The notes below the pieces were generated by a model that saw only the letters and a list, made by a program, of their open reading frames with translations, was not told where the DNA came from and did no database searches. 34,507 nucleotides of DNA from Pseudomonadota bacterium (lineage in GTDB: Bacteria; Pseudomonadota; Gammaproteobacteria; Burkholderiales; Casimicrobiaceae): contig JAJXTF010000009.1 of assembly GCA_021784125.1 (NCBI GenBank), positions 1 to 34,507 on the forward strand, in the 5' to 3' direction. The position numbers and the translations under genes are program-made. The number at the start of each line of letters is the position of its first letter. Position 1 is the stretch's first letter. Shown here in pieces: positions 24,469 to 33,590 of the stretch.

Positions 24469-25340
24469 TGATAGTGCGTCCTGCGCTCGAGGAACGAGAA
24501 CTGCAGCAGGGCGAAGATGCCGAGGATCGCCAGCAGCACCATCGTCAGCGCCGCGGCATACGACGAGTCCCAGAAGCGGAAGCCGATCTCGTAGATGTAG
24601 TAGAGCAGCAGCTCGGTTGCGTTGTCCGGGCCGCCGCGCGTCATCACGACGATGTGGTCGACCATCCTGAAGGCGTTGATCACCGCGTTGACCAGCACGA
24701 ACAGCGTCGTCGGCATCAACAGCGGAAAGGTCACGCGGCGGAAGAAATAGGCGCGCGAGGCGCCTTCGATCGCCGCCGCCTCGGCGAGCTGCGGCGACAT
24801 CGACTGCAGCGCCGCGAGATAGAAGATCATGAAGAAGCCGGCTTCCTTCCAGATCGCGACCACCATCAGCGCCGGCAGCGCCGTCGACCGCGTCCCCAGC
24901 CAGTTGTGGCCGGCCGAACCGAACCACGCCAGGACCTGCTCGAGCAACCCGTATTCGGGTGTGTAGAAGAACAGCCAGATGTTCGCGACCGCGATCATCG
25001 GCAGGATCGTCGGCGTGAAATAGGCGAGCCTCAGGATGCCGCGGCCCGGAATCCGGTCGTTGACCCAGATCGCCATCAGCAGCGCCAGCGCGATCGACAG
25101 CGGGATCGTGCCGACCGCGTACCAGAGGTTGTTCGTCAGCGCCTGCCAGAAGATCGGGTCTTCGATCAGGTTCCGGTAGTTGTCGAGGCCCACCCACACC
25201 GACGGGTGATTCGCCCTGGGCGTCGAATGGAGACTGTGCCAGAGGTTCGCGACGGTCGGATAGTGGGTGAACAGGACGAGCAGCGACATCGCGGGCAGCA
25301 ACAGCAGCCACGCGTGGACCCACTCGCGCGTTCGCGTCAT
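24465..25340 (-). CDS. ugpA: ABC transporter permease, UgpA-like
   Basis: A 291-residue inner-membrane protein of the MalF/UgpA group, with about six helices and the EAA loop (QLAEAAAIEGASRAYFFRRVTFPLL). ATG 25340 is preceded by GGGAG and AGGA. These elements sit at the base of a long inverted repeat between ugpB and ugpA, which may limit its translation relative to ugpB. It pairs with UgpE to form the translocation channel. Confidence 0.9.
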   Translation of the reverse strand: MTRTREWVHAWLLLLPAMSLLVLFTHYPTVANLWHSLHSTPRANHPSVWVGLDNYRNLIEDPIFWQALTNNLWYAVGTIPLSIALALLMAIWVNDRIPGRGILRLAYFTPTILPMIAVANIWLFFYTPEYGLLEQVLAWFGSAGHNWLGTRSTALPALMVVAIWKEAGFFMIFYLAALQSMSPQLAEAAAIEGASRAYFFRRVTFPLLMPTTLFVLVNAVINAFRMVDHIVVMTRGGPDNATELLLYYIYEIGFRFWDSSYAAALTMVLLAILGIFALLQFSFLERRTHYQ

Positions 25341-25347
25341 TTCATCC

Positions 25348-25382
25348 TCTCCCTCTCCCCCTCCCCTCCGGGGAGAGGGAGA
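25348..25382 (-). repeat. Inverted repeat between ugpB and ugpA
   Basis: 13-bp arms, TCTCCCTCTCCCC (25348-25360) and GGGGAGAGGGAGA (25370-25382), flank a 9-nt loop, 9 bp downstream of the ugpB stop. This CTCTCCC/GGGAGAG form recurs as dispersed palindromes in betaproteobacterial intergenic regions. Here its arm covers part of the ugpA ribosome-binding site. Confidence 0.75.
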
Positions 25383-25391
25383 AGGGCAAGC

Positions 25392-26684
25392 TTACTTGTA
25401 GCTGCGCAGCAGCCGGTCGGCTTCGCGCTGCGCGTCCTTCAGCGCCTGCGCGGGCGTCTTCGAACCGGTGAGCGCGGCCTGCAGCGCGTCGTTGAGCACC
25501 TTGGTCACGCGCTGGTTGTCGTGCGTCGACAGCTCGGCCTTGGCGTAGGGCAGTTGGTCGCGCGCTACGGCCGCGGCGGGGAAGCCGGCGACGTATTTCT
25601 TCATCTCCGGCGTGTCCCAGGCATCGGCACGCACCGCGACGTAGCCGGTATCGATGCCCCATTGCGCCGCGCGCTCGGGCTGGGTGACCCACTTGATGAA
25701 CTTGAAGGCGGCTTCGCGCTGGGCGGGCGTCGACTTCTTGAAGATGTAGAAGTTGCCGCCGCCGGTCGGGCTGCCGCGCTGCTTCATCGCGGGCAGCATC
25801 GCGACCCCGAAATCGAACTTGGCGTTGGCGCGGACATTGGTGAGGTTGCCCGTCGTCGTCCACATCATCGCGACCTTGCGTTCGAAGAAGTCCTTCGGCG
25901 TGGTCCCCCACTCGACGATTCCCGGCGGATGGACCTTGTACTTGTTGACCAGGTCGACCCAGTACTGGAGCGCGCCGACGACCTCGGGCTTGTCGTAATA
26001 GACCTCGGTGCCCGCGGCGTTCATCAGGTTGGCGCCGTTCTCGATCGCGAGTCCCTGGAACAGCCAGTACGGAAAGCCCGAGGACGGGATCTGCACGCCC
26101 CATTGCGTGACCTTGCCCGACGCGTCGCGCCTGGTGAGCTTCTCGGCGTTCGCCGTCATCTCGGCCCAGGTCGCGGGCGGACGGTTCGGATCGAGGCCGG
26201 CTTCCTTGAACGCTTCCTTGTTGTAGTAGAGGACGACCGTCGAGCGCTGGAACGGAATGCCCCAGGTCTTGCCCCCGGTCTGGCTGTTCTCCATGAACGC
26301 CGGATAGAAGCTCTTGAGCCAGGCATGGTCGTCGGCGGTCTTCACCAGGTCGTCGAACGGGACGATCGCGCCCTCGTCGATCAGCGTGTACATGTCGGTC
26401 GACAGCAGGATCGACGTCACCGGCGGATCGCCGCTCTTCACGGCGGTCAGCGCCTTGGCGATCGATTCCTGGTAGCTGCCGGTATAGATCGGCTTCAGCT
26501 GGATGCCGGGGTTCTCCTTCTCGAAGGCGGTCGCGTAGCCGTCGATGATCTTGGGAACCGGACCGCCGACGGCAATCGGAAAGTAGAACGGGACTTCGAT
26601 CGGCCCCTGCGCCTGCGCGGCGCCTGCGACAACGATGGCCGCGAACCCCAGCGCGCGGCCCAGCATGCGGAACAACGATCTCAT
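25392..26684 (-). CDS. ugpB: ABC transporter substrate-binding protein, UgpB-like
   Basis: A 430-residue periplasmic binding protein with a signal peptide ending AGAAQAQ. It has the UgpB-type N-terminus GGPVPKIIDGYATAFEKENPGIQLKPIYTGSY, followed by LYYNKEAFKEAGLDPNRPPATW and PSSGFPYWLFQGLAIENG. Close resemblance to the glycerol-3-phosphate binding protein supports that ligand or a glycerophosphodiester. ATG 26684 has a strong AGGAGGAA ribosome-binding site. It is separated from ugpC by 66 bp with tandem repeats and from ugpA by the palindrome. Confidence 0.88.
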   Translation of the reverse strand: MRSLFRMLGRALGFAAIVVAGAAQAQGPIEVPFYFPIAVGGPVPKIIDGYATAFEKENPGIQLKPIYTGSYQESIAKALTAVKSGDPPVTSILLSTDMYTLIDEGAIVPFDDLVKTADDHAWLKSFYPAFMENSQTGGKTWGIPFQRSTVVLYYNKEAFKEAGLDPNRPPATWAEMTANAEKLTRRDASGKVTQWGVQIPSSGFPYWLFQGLAIENGANLMNAAGTEVYYDKPEVVGALQYWVDLVNKYKVHPPGIVEWGTTPKDFFERKVAMMWTTTGNLTNVRANAKFDFGVAMLPAMKQRGSPTGGGNFYIFKKSTPAQREAAFKFIKWVTQPERAAQWGIDTGYVAVRADAWDTPEMKKYVAGFPAAAVARDQLPYAKAELSTHDNQRVTKVLNDALQAALTGSKTPAQALKDAQREADRLLRSYK

Positions 26685-26709
26685 GGCTTCCTCCTCGGTT
26701 GTGACAACG

Positions 26710-26733
26710 AATCGGTGAATCGGTGGATCGGTG
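26710..26733. repeat. Three tandem 8-bp repeats upstream of ugpB
   Basis: AATCGGTG, AATCGGTG and GATCGGTG run head to tail in the 66-bp gap between ugpC and ugpB, about 26 bp before the ugpB start codon. It may be a regulator binding site or a slippage-prone simple repeat. Confidence 0.6.
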
Positions 26734-26750
26734 ACTGTGGTCGACCGGCT

Positions 26751-27842
26751 TCAGGCAAGAAGCGCCGCGCCCTGCGGGCGGGCGGTGGCGCTCCTGCGCA
26801 ATCCTTCGGCATCGAAATAATGCTGCGCGCCGGCGGGCCAGCGGATCCAGGTCGCATCGCCGCGCGCGAAAGGCACGCTGCCCGGCGTCTTCACCGCGAC
26901 CGTCTGCGCCCCCATCCGGCAGGTGACCAGCGAATCGCCGCCCAGGTATTCGACGTTCTCGACGGCGGCGCGCACGCCGTCCTCGAACGCGAGCTGCATG
27001 TGCTCGGGGCGCACGCCCAGCTGGCCCGCCGCAAGGCTGCCGTCCATCACGACCGGTCCGTCGGTGCCGGCGATGACGGCCCCGCCCTGCGCACTCTCGA
27101 GTCGCAGCAGGTTCATCGGCGGCGTGCCGATGAAGCGCGCGACGAAGGTGTTGGCCGGGTGCTCGTAGAGATCGACCGGCGCCCCGTCCTGCTCGATGCG
27201 TCCGGCCCGCATCAGGACCACGCGGTCGGCCATCGACATCGCCTCGAGCTGGTCGTGCGTCACGTAGACCATCGTGATCCCGAGCTTGCGCTGCAAGGCG
27301 CGGATCTCCAGCCGCATCTCGGCGCGCAGCTGTGCGTCGAGGTTCGACAGGGGCTCGTCCATCAGGCAGACCGGCGCCTGCGCGATGATCGCGCGCCCGA
27401 GTGCCACGCGCTGCTGCTGTCCCCCCGAGAGCTGCGAAGGCTTGCGCTGCAAGTAAGGTTTCAATCCGAGCAGGTCGGCGACCCCCGCGAGCCGGCTCTC
27501 GCATTCGTCCCTGCCGACCTTGCGCACGCGCAGGCCGAACAGGATGTTCTCGGCGACGGTCAGGTGCGGGAACAGCGCGTAGCTCTGGAACACCATCGAG
27601 ATCGAGCGCGCCGCGGGAGGAAGCCCCGTGACGTCGCGGCCGTCGATGCGGATGCGCCCGCCGTCCGCAGCCTCGAGGCCCGCGATCAGGCGCAGGGTCG
27701 TCGACTTGCCGCAGCCCGAGGGCCCGAGCAGGACGTTGAGCGTGCCCGCATCGAAAGCGAAGGAGACGTCGTCGACGGCGCGCACGACGCCTTCGGGGGT
27801 AGCCCAGTTCTTGCCCACACCCTCGGCGGCGATGGCCGACAT
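26751..27842 (-). CDS. ugpC: ABC transporter ATPase, UgpC/MalK-like
   Basis: A 363-residue ATPase with the Walker A motif GPSGCGKST (40-48), Q-loop FQSYALFPHLT, signature LSGGQQQR, Walker B and D-loop VCLMDEPLSNLD and switch His in VTHDQLEA. A TOBE-type C-terminal domain (QLGVRPEHMQLAF) identifies the CUT1 carbohydrate-importer class. It energises the UgpA-UgpE channel. ATG 27842 lies only 6 bp after the trpC stop, so it is probably read from the trp transcript. It precedes ugpB, whereas in enteric bacteria ugpC follows ugpE. Confidence 0.92.
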   Translation of the reverse strand: MSAIAAEGVGKNWATPEGVVRAVDDVSFAFDAGTLNVLLGPSGCGKSTTLRLIAGLEAADGGRIRIDGRDVTGLPPAARSISMVFQSYALFPHLTVAENILFGLRVRKVGRDECESRLAGVADLLGLKPYLQRKPSQLSGGQQQRVALGRAIIAQAPVCLMDEPLSNLDAQLRAEMRLEIRALQRKLGITMVYVTHDQLEAMSMADRVVLMRAGRIEQDGAPVDLYEHPANTFVARFIGTPPMNLLRLESAQGGAVIAGTDGPVVMDGSLAAGQLGVRPEHMQLAFEDGVRAAVENVEYLGGDSLVTCRMGAQTVAVKTPGSVPFARGDATWIRWPAGAQHYFDAEGLRRSATARPQGAALLA

Positions 27843-27848
27843 CTCGCG

Positions 27849-28643
27849 TCAGCCGAACAGCGCCGTCAGCGCCGCGCCGGGGTCGGGCGAGCGCATGAAC
27901 GCCTCGCCGACCAGGAATGCGTTGACCCCGTGCCGGCGCATCTGCGCGACGTCGCGCTGCGCGAGGATGCCGCTCTCGGTGACCACCACGCGGTCGGCGG
28001 GGACGCGCGGCAGGAGCTCGATCGTCGTGTGCAGCGACACACCGAAGGTCCGCAGGTTGCGGTTGTTGATGCCGATCAGCGGCGTCGAGAGCGCGAGTGC
28101 GCGTTCGAGCTCGGGCGCATCGTGGACCTCGACCAGCACGTCGAGGCCGTAATCGCGCGCGCAGGCCTCGAGTGCCGCGAGCCGTGCGTCCTCGAGCGCA
28201 GCGACGATCAGCAGGATCGCGTCGGCACCGAGCGCCCGTGATTCGGCGACCTGGTATTCGTCGATGATGAATTCCTTGCGCAGCACCGGCAAGCTGCAGG
28301 CGGCGCGCGCCTGCACGAGGAATTCGGGAGCGCCCTGGAAGAACGGGCGGTCGGTCAGCACCGACAGGCAGGCGGCACCGGCCCGCTCGTAGGACGCCGC
28401 GATCGCGGCCGGATCGAAATCCGCGCGCAGGACGCCCTTGCTCGGGCTCGCGCGCTTGATCTCGGCGATGACCGCCGGGCGGCCCGCGTCGACGCGCGAG
28501 CGGATCGCCGCGGTGAAGCCGCGCGGCGGCGCTGCCGTGCGCGCATCGCGGTCCACCGTCGAGAACGGCCGATCGACCTGCGCGGCGATCACCTCCTCGG
28601 CCTTGGTGGTGATGATCTTCGCGAGAATGTCGCTGCCGCTCAT
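27849..28643 (-). CDS. trpC: Indole-3-glycerol phosphate synthase TrpC
   Basis: A 264-residue (beta/alpha)8 barrel enzyme closing the indole ring in tryptophan synthesis. Motifs are [44 protein letters not shown] and [11 protein letters not shown], with VTESGI near the end. No fused TrpF domain is present. ATG 28643 follows trpD by 39 bp. Confidence 0.97.
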   Translation of the reverse strand: MSGSDILAKIITTKAEEVIAAQVDRPFSTVDRDARTAAPPRGFTAAIRSRVDAGRPAVIAEIKRASPSKGVLRADFDPAAIAASYERAGAACLSVLTDRPFFQGAPEFLVQARAACSLPVLRKEFIIDEYQVAESRALGADAILLIVAALEDARLAALEACARDYGLDVLVEVHDAPELERALALSTPLIGINNRNLRTFGVSLHTTIELLPRVPADRVVVTESGILAQRDVAQMRRHGVNAFLVGEAFMRSPDPGAALTALFG

Positions 28644-28682
28644 GGGAGGTGTGATATCCGTCCGGCCTTCAATGCTGGCGTG

Positions 28683-29714
28683 TCACGCGGCGAACGACTT
28701 CGTCGCCGCGACGAAGCCGTCGAGCGCCCGCATCGCCGCACCGCTCGCGATCGCTGCACGCGCGCGCACGATGCCGTCGGCGATCGAATCGGCGATGCCG
28801 GCGGCGTAGAGCGCGGTGCCGGCGTTCAGCACGACGATCTCCCGCGGCGTGCCCTCGACCCCAGACATCGCCTCCAGCACCATTTCCTTCGACTCCTGCG
28901 CGTCGGCGACCTTGAGACCCCGATTCGACTTCATGTGCATCCCGAAGTCCTCGGGATGGATCTCGTATTCGCGGACCTCGCCGTTGGAGAGCTCGCCCAC
29001 CATCGTCGCCGCGCCCAGCGACACCTCGTCCATGCCGTCCTTGCCCCAGACGACGACCGCCCGCTTGCTGCCCAGGCGCTGCAGCACGCGCACGTGGATG
29101 CCGACGAGATCCGGATGGAACACGCCGATCAGGTGGTTGGCCGCCCCCGCAGGATTCGTGAGCGGGCCGAGGATGTTGAAGATCGTGCGCACGCCGAGCT
29201 CCTTGCGCACCGGGGCCGCGTGCTTCATCGCGCCGTGGTGCGTCGGGGCGAACATGAAGCCCACGCCGGTCCTGGCGATGCAGGCTGCGACCTGCTCCGG
29301 CGTCAGCATGATGTTGGCACCGAGCGCCTCCAGCGCGTCGGCGCTGCCCGATTTCGACGACACCGAACGGTTGCCGTGCTTGGCCACGCGCGCGCCCGCG
29401 GCGGCGGCGACGAACATCGAGGCGGTGGAGATGTTGAAGGTGTGCGAAGCGTCGCCGCCGGTGCCGACGATGTCGAGCAGGCTCCCGGGATCGGCGACCT
29501 CGACGTTGCTGGCGAATTCGCGCATCACCTGCGCGGCGGCGGTGATCTCCCCGATCGTCTCCTTCTTGACCCGCAGGCCGATCGTCAGCGCCGCGATCAT
29601 CACCGGGGAGACCTCGCCGCGCATGATCCGGCGCATCAGCGACAGCATCTCGTCGTGGAAGATCTCGCGGTGCTCGATCGTGCGCTGCAACGCTTCCTGG
29701 GGCGTGATGGTCAT
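28683..29714 (-). CDS. trpD: Anthranilate phosphoribosyltransferase TrpD
   Basis: A 343-residue enzyme that joins anthranilate to phosphoribosyl pyrophosphate. The PRPP site [14 protein letters not shown] is clear, followed by [21 protein letters not shown] and the [20 protein letters not shown] and GPLTNPAG motifs. ATG 29714 is 52 bp after trpG. The length is normal and there is no fused amidotransferase domain. Confidence 0.97.
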   Translation of the reverse strand: MTITPQEALQRTIEHREIFHDEMLSLMRRIMRGEVSPVMIAALTIGLRVKKETIGEITAAAQVMREFASNVEVADPGSLLDIVGTGGDASHTFNISTASMFVAAAAGARVAKHGNRSVSSKSGSADALEALGANIMLTPEQVAACIARTGVGFMFAPTHHGAMKHAAPVRKELGVRTIFNILGPLTNPAGAANHLIGVFHPDLVGIHVRVLQRLGSKRAVVVWGKDGMDEVSLGAATMVGELSNGEVREYEIHPEDFGMHMKSNRGLKVADAQESKEMVLEAMSGVEGTPREIVVLNAGTALYAAGIADSIADGIVRARAAIASGAAMRALDGFVAATKSFAA

Positions 29715-29766
29715 GGGCAGTCCGTCTGATGTCGCGGACCGGGGTCCGCGCGTTCCGGGCGGGAGT

Positions 29767-30336
29767 TTAAACCGCCCCGGCCAGGAAGTTGGCGAGCAGC
29801 TTCTTTCCGTGCTCGGTCAGGATCGCCTCCGGATGGAACTGGACGCCCTCGACGGCGAATTCCCGGTGGCGCACCCCCATGATCTCACCGTCTTCTGACG
29901 TTGCCGTGACATCGAGCACCGGCGGCAGGCTCGAGCGCTCGATCGCCAGCGAGTGGTAGCGCGTCGCGGTGAACGGCGACGGGATGCCCCGGAAGACGCC
30001 TCGCCCGTCGTGGACAATCGACGACAGCTTGCCGTGCATCACCCGCTGCGCGCGGATGATGCGCCCGCCGAACGCCTGGCCGATCGCCTGGTGCCCGAGG
30101 CAGACGCCCAGCAGGGGGATCTTGCCGGCGAATCGCCGGATCAGCGGCACCGAGATGCCCGCCTCGCTGGGCGTGCAGGGGCCGGGGGAGATGACGATCC
30201 TCTCCGGTTGGAGCGCCTCGACCTCGTCGAGGCTGATCGCGTCGTTGCGCACGACCTTGACGCTCGCACCCAGCTCGCCCAGGTACTGGACGAGGTTCCA
30301 GGTGAAGCTGTCGTAGTTGTCGAGCATCAGCAGCAT
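29767..30336 (-). CDS. trpG: Anthranilate synthase glutamine amidotransferase subunit TrpG
   Basis: A 189-residue class I glutamine amidotransferase ([19 protein letters not shown] start). It has the oxyanion motif [12 protein letters not shown], nucleophile Cys79 in [15 protein letters not shown], and the His-Glu pair in FHPEAI. It supplies ammonia to TrpE; in many bacteria the same protein also serves PabB. ATG 30336 has AGG 7 bp upstream; the in-frame ATG at 30327 is an alternative. A 277-bp gap separates it from the preceding gene, so it may have its own promoter. Confidence 0.96.
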   Translation of the reverse strand: MLLMLDNYDSFTWNLVQYLGELGASVKVVRNDAISLDEVEALQPERIVISPGPCTPSEAGISVPLIRRFAGKIPLLGVCLGHQAIGQAFGGRIIRAQRVMHGKLSSIVHDGRGVFRGIPSPFTATRYHSLAIERSSLPPVLDVTATSEDGEIMGVRHREFAVEGVQFHPEAILTEHGKKLLANFLAGAV

Positions 30337-30613
30337 GTTGGCACCTGCTTTGCGGATTCCGCGGGGTCGGCGTCGAGGGTGGCCGGACCCGATGGTTGCC
30401 TGGGGTTCCCCGGGCGCTCCAGCGGGCCGCGAGGGCTGCGGACGCGATCGGGGAGAATTGGACGTGGTGGACTAACGCCGCCACCGGTCGGTCGACCGGA
30501 CGGGGTACCGCGTGATGCGTCGCTTGCGCATGGTGGGCAATCTTATCAGTGGCGGGCCCGATGTTGCGCACGGCCCTGAACATCGGTCGGACCGGCGGCC
30601 CGGCGGCGCCCGT
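30337..30613. other. 277-bp gap within the trp cluster
   Basis: The minus strand holds a 19-codon frame starting ATG at 30532 (MRKRRITRYPVRSTDRWRR, one Trp codon). A TAAGAT -10-like box lies 14-19 bp before it. There is also an inverted repeat with 7-bp arms CCGGTCG and CGACCGG (30484-30499). No convincing terminator/antiterminator pair was seen. A separate promoter for trpGDC here is possible. Confidence 0.4.
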
Positions 30614-30946
30614 TCATTGCAGCAGGTCCCGTCCTCCGACCAGCCGCAGCCCGACGTCGACTGCGACGACGGCATCCGCCACCAGGGTGATGCTCCCCCT
30701 GCGCCGGTTGTGGCCGGTGTCGCTGTACTCGAAGCCGTAGACGCGCCGCAGCACGACCCTGCCCTCGTCGTTGCGCACCGGTTTCAGCGACTGCAGCGCG
30801 ACGGTGTCGTCGAGGAAATACATGCCGCGGGACGCGCAGGCCGCGCGCATCGCGGCGTTGGCGGTCTCGCGGACCTTCAGGCTGTCCCACACGAACCAGC
30901 CGGCGCCCGCGACCAGCAACAGCCCGACGATTCCGTACGGCGTCAA
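30614..30946 (-). CDS. DUF3301-family small membrane protein
   Basis: 110 residues from TTG 30946, which overlaps the trpE stop in TTGA, so it is translationally coupled. One N-terminal transmembrane segment (GIVGLLLVAGAGWFVWDSL) is followed by a soluble part with the DUF3301 pattern: RAACASRGMYFLDDTVALQSL, then YGFEYSDTGHNRRRGSITL. The family has no assigned function; it is often found in proteobacteria as a small inner-membrane protein. The gene carries no visible ribosome-binding site of its own. Confidence 0.75.
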   Translation of the reverse strand: MTPYGIVGLLLVAGAGWFVWDSLKVRETANAAMRAACASRGMYFLDDTVALQSLKPVRNDEGRVVLRRVYGFEYSDTGHNRRRGSITLVADAVVAVDVGLRLVGGRDLLQ

Positions 30947-32454
30947 GGCTCGGCGTCGAGCCCGAGCTGCACCATCTCCGCGGCGCGCAGCACCGCACGC
31001 GCCTTGTTCAGCGTCTCCTGCCACTCGGTCTCGGGCACCGAGTCGTGGACGATGCCGGCGCCGACCTGCACGTAGAGCATGCCGTCGCGAATCACCGCCG
31101 TGCGGATCGCGATCGCGAGGTCCATGTCGTCCTGGAAGCTGATGTAGCCGACCGCGCCCGCATAGACGCCGCGACGCGTCGGCTCGAGCTCGTCGATGAT
31201 CTCCATCGCCCGGACCTTGGGCGCGCCGCTGACCGTCCCGGCGGGAAAGCTCGCGGCGAGCACGTCCAGGCTGGTCGTTCCCTGCGGCAACTCGCCCTCG
31301 ACGTTGGACACCATGTGCATGACGTGCGAATAGCGCTCGATCTCGAACTGCTCGGTGACGCGGACGCTGCCGGTGGCCGCGACGTGGCCGACGTCGTTGC
31401 GCCCGAGGTCGAGCAGCATCACGTGCTCGGCGATTTCCTTCGGATCGGCGGCGAGCTCGACCGCCAGCTGCTCGTCGGCCTCGCGGGTCGCGCCGCGCGG
31501 CCGCGTGCCGGCGATCGGCCGCAGGGTGACTGTCTGGCCTTCCTTGCGGACGAGGATCTCGGGGGAGGCGCCGACGACGTGGAAATCGCCGAGGTCGTAA
31601 TAGAACATGTAGGGCGATGGATTGAGCGAGCGCAGCGCGCGATACAGCGACAGCGGCGACGCGGCGAAAGGCAGGTGCATCCGTTGCGACAGCACCACCT
31701 GCATGATGTCGCCGGCCGCGATGTACTCCTTGGCGCGACGCACCGCTGCCTGGAAGGCGTCGGCGCCCAGCTCGCTTTCGGCCCTGGTGACCGAGGTCGC
31801 CGTCTGGTAAGGAATGGTCGCCGGCGTGCGCAGCTTCCTGCGCAGCTGCTGCAGCCGGTCCTGCGCGTTCCAGTAGGCGTTCGCCTCGCCGGGGTCGGCG
31901 TAGACGATCAGGTAGATCTTGCCGGCGAGGTTGTCGATGACCGCGAGTTCGTCGGTCAGCAACAGCAGCATCTCGGGCAGGTCGGCGAGCGCGTCGGAGG
32001 GGGAATCCCTGCGCGCCTCGAGCTTGCGCTCGATGTAGCGGATGGTGTCGTAGCCGAAATAGCCGGCCAGCCCGCCGCAGAAGCGGGGCAGGCCGGGTTG
32101 GGGCGCGGCGCGGAAGCGGCCCATGAACTGGCGCAGGAACGCGAGCGGATCGCCGTCGTGGCGTTCGACGACGCCGCCGCGGTCCTCGACCTCGACGTGG
32201 CCGTCCCGCACGCGGATGCGCAGCTTCGCCGGCAGCCCGATGAACGAGTAGCGGCCGAAGCGCTCGCCGCCGACGACCGACTCGAGCAGGAAGGTGTAGC
32301 GCTGCTGGGCGAGCTTCAGGTACAGCGACAGCGGCGTGTCGAGGTCGGCGAAGGACTCGAGCACCAGCGGAATGCGGTTGTAGCCTTGCGCGGCCAGCGC
32401 ACGGAACTCGGTTTCGGTCATCATGCGTGGCGACTTCGAATTCACGGCAGTCAC
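30943..32454 (-). CDS. trpE: Anthranilate synthase component I TrpE
   Basis: 503 residues from GTG 32454, which overlaps the rpe stop in GTGA; ATG 32421 ([20 protein letters not shown]) matches the usual family N-terminus and is an equally good start. The allosteric tryptophan-site motif [18 protein letters not shown] is present. The chorismate-binding core follows: [55 protein letters not shown] and [30 protein letters not shown]. It makes anthranilate from chorismate with TrpG. Confidence 0.96.
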   Translation of the reverse strand: MTAVNSKSPRMMTETEFRALAAQGYNRIPLVLESFADLDTPLSLYLKLAQQRYTFLLESVVGGERFGRYSFIGLPAKLRIRVRDGHVEVEDRGGVVERHDGDPLAFLRQFMGRFRAAPQPGLPRFCGGLAGYFGYDTIRYIERKLEARRDSPSDALADLPEMLLLLTDELAVIDNLAGKIYLIVYADPGEANAYWNAQDRLQQLRRKLRTPATIPYQTATSVTRAESELGADAFQAAVRRAKEYIAAGDIMQVVLSQRMHLPFAASPLSLYRALRSLNPSPYMFYYDLGDFHVVGASPEILVRKEGQTVTLRPIAGTRPRGATREADEQLAVELAADPKEIAEHVMLLDLGRNDVGHVAATGSVRVTEQFEIERYSHVMHMVSNVEGELPQGTTSLDVLAASFPAGTVSGAPKVRAMEIIDELEPTRRGVYAGAVGYISFQDDMDLAIAIRTAVIRDGMLYVQVGAGIVHDSVPETEWQETLNKARAVLRAAEMVQLGLDAEP

Positions 32455-33137
32455 GTCGCGCTGCCCGCAAGCCGCGCGCGCATTGCCGCGATCGTCGCAG
32501 CGTAGTCGGAAGTGCCGAAGACCGCGCTGCCCGCGACGAAGGTGTCGGCGCCGGCGGCGGCGACGGCCGCGATGTTGTCGATCTTCACGCCGCCGTCGAC
32601 CTCGAGCAGGATCTCCCGCCCGGTGCGCTGCATCGCCGCGTCGACCAGCTTGCGCGCCGCCTTAAGCTTCTCCAGTGCGTGCGGGATGAACGACTGGCCG
32701 CCGAAACCGGGATTGACCGACATGATCAGCACGAGGTCGAGCTTGTCGATCACGTGCATCAGCCAGTCGAGCGGCGTCGCGGGATTGAACACCAGCCCCG
32801 CCTTGCAGCCCTGGTCGTGGATCAGCCCGATCGTGCGGTCGACGTGCTCGGAGGCTTCGGGGTGGAAGCTGATGATCGATGCGCCGGCCTGCGCGAAATC
32901 GGGGACGATGCGATCGACGGGCTTCACCATCAGGTGCACGTCGATCGGTATCGTCGCATGCGGCTTGATCGCCGCGCAGACCAGCGGTCCGACGGTGAGG
33001 TTCGGAACGTAATGGTTGTCCATCACGTCGAAGTGCAGGAAGTCGGCGCCCGCTGCGGTGACGGCGCGAACCTCCTCTCCCAGTCGGGCGAAATCCGCGG
33101 ACAGGAGCGACGGGGCGATGCGATGCTGGCGTTTCAT
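32451..33137 (-). CDS. rpe: Ribulose-phosphate 3-epimerase Rpe
   Basis: A 228-residue TIM barrel that interconverts ribulose-5-phosphate and xylulose-5-phosphate in the pentose phosphate and Calvin pathways. It starts [16 protein letters not shown]. The metal and catalytic motifs are [26 protein letters not shown] and [14 protein letters not shown], with VDGG at the phosphate site. It heads the minus-strand run; the ATG lies only about 5 bp from a -10-like TATAGT, so its message may be leaderless. In many Burkholderiales the phosphoglycolate phosphatase gene gph lies between rpe and trpE; it is absent here. Confidence 0.97.
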   Translation of the reverse strand: MKRQHRIAPSLLSADFARLGEEVRAVTAAGADFLHFDVMDNHYVPNLTVGPLVCAAIKPHATIPIDVHLMVKPVDRIVPDFAQAGASIISFHPEASEHVDRTIGLIHDQGCKAGLVFNPATPLDWLMHVIDKLDLVLIMSVNPGFGGQSFIPHALEKLKAARKLVDAAMQRTGREILLEVDGGVKIDNIAAVAAAGADTFVAGSAVFGTSDYAATIAAMRARLAGSAT

Positions 33138-33143
33138 CGGGGA

Positions 33144-33174
33144 CTATAATCGCAGAAAAGCGCGCGTTGCGCGC
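33144..33174. promoter_or_regulatory. Divergent rpe/apaG promoter region
   Basis: TATAAT at 33145-33150 reads toward apaG, and the overlapping TATAGT (33148-33143 on the minus strand) reads toward rpe, so both -10 boxes share the same bases. No good -35 box is seen for either. GCGCGC-GTT-GCGCGC (33160-33174) forms a hairpin in the apaG leader. Confidence 0.5.
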
Positions 33175-33187
33175 ATGGAATCGGACG

Positions 33188-33571
33188 ATGGCGGAGAACA
33201 AGCGCTACCAGATCTCGGTGCAGCCCAGGGTCACCTTCCTCGAGGATCAATCGGATCCTGCCAAGAGCCATTTCGTCTTCGCCTACACGATCACCGTCAC
33301 CAACACCGGCAGCATCGCCGCCCAGCTCGTCAGCCGCCACTGGATCATCACCGACGGCGAGAATCGCGTCCAGGAGGTCAAGGGCGCGGGCGTCATCGGG
33401 CAGCAGCCGCTGCTGAAGCCCGGCGAGAGCTTCGAGTACACGAGCGGCGCGAGCATCCCGACCGCCGTCGGGACGATGCGGGGCAGCTACCAGATGATGG
33501 CCGAGGACGGGACCGCGTTCGACGCGCCCATTCCCCCGTTCACGCTGTCGATCCCGCGCACCCTGCATTGA
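33188..33571 (+). CDS. apaG: ApaG-domain protein
   Basis: A 127-residue protein starting ATG 33188. It has a single fibronectin-III-like ApaG domain: [72 protein letters not shown] and [10 protein letters not shown]. The length is typical. ApaG is associated with cobalt/magnesium tolerance and Ap4A metabolism in enteric bacteria, but its molecular function is not settled. It is transcribed away from rpe. Confidence 0.96.
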   Translation: MAENKRYQISVQPRVTFLEDQSDPAKSHFVFAYTITVTNTGSIAAQLVSRHWIITDGENRVQEVKGAGVIGQQPLLKPGESFEYTSGASIPTAVGTMRGSYQMMAEDGTAFDAPIPPFTLSIPRTLH

Positions 33572-33590
33572 GCGCAGCCATCGGAGGCCC

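Noticed and set aside
24309-28241. Very long open frame on the plus strand opposite the ugp and trp genes
   Set aside because: It mirrors the strongly biased third positions of the minus-strand genes and encodes an Arg/His/Asp-rich low-complexity sequence with no domain.
30472-30540. Possible tryptophan leader peptide (19 codons) upstream of trpG
   Set aside because: It has only one Trp codon, no adjacent Trp pair, and no terminator/antiterminator pair could be drawn before trpG.
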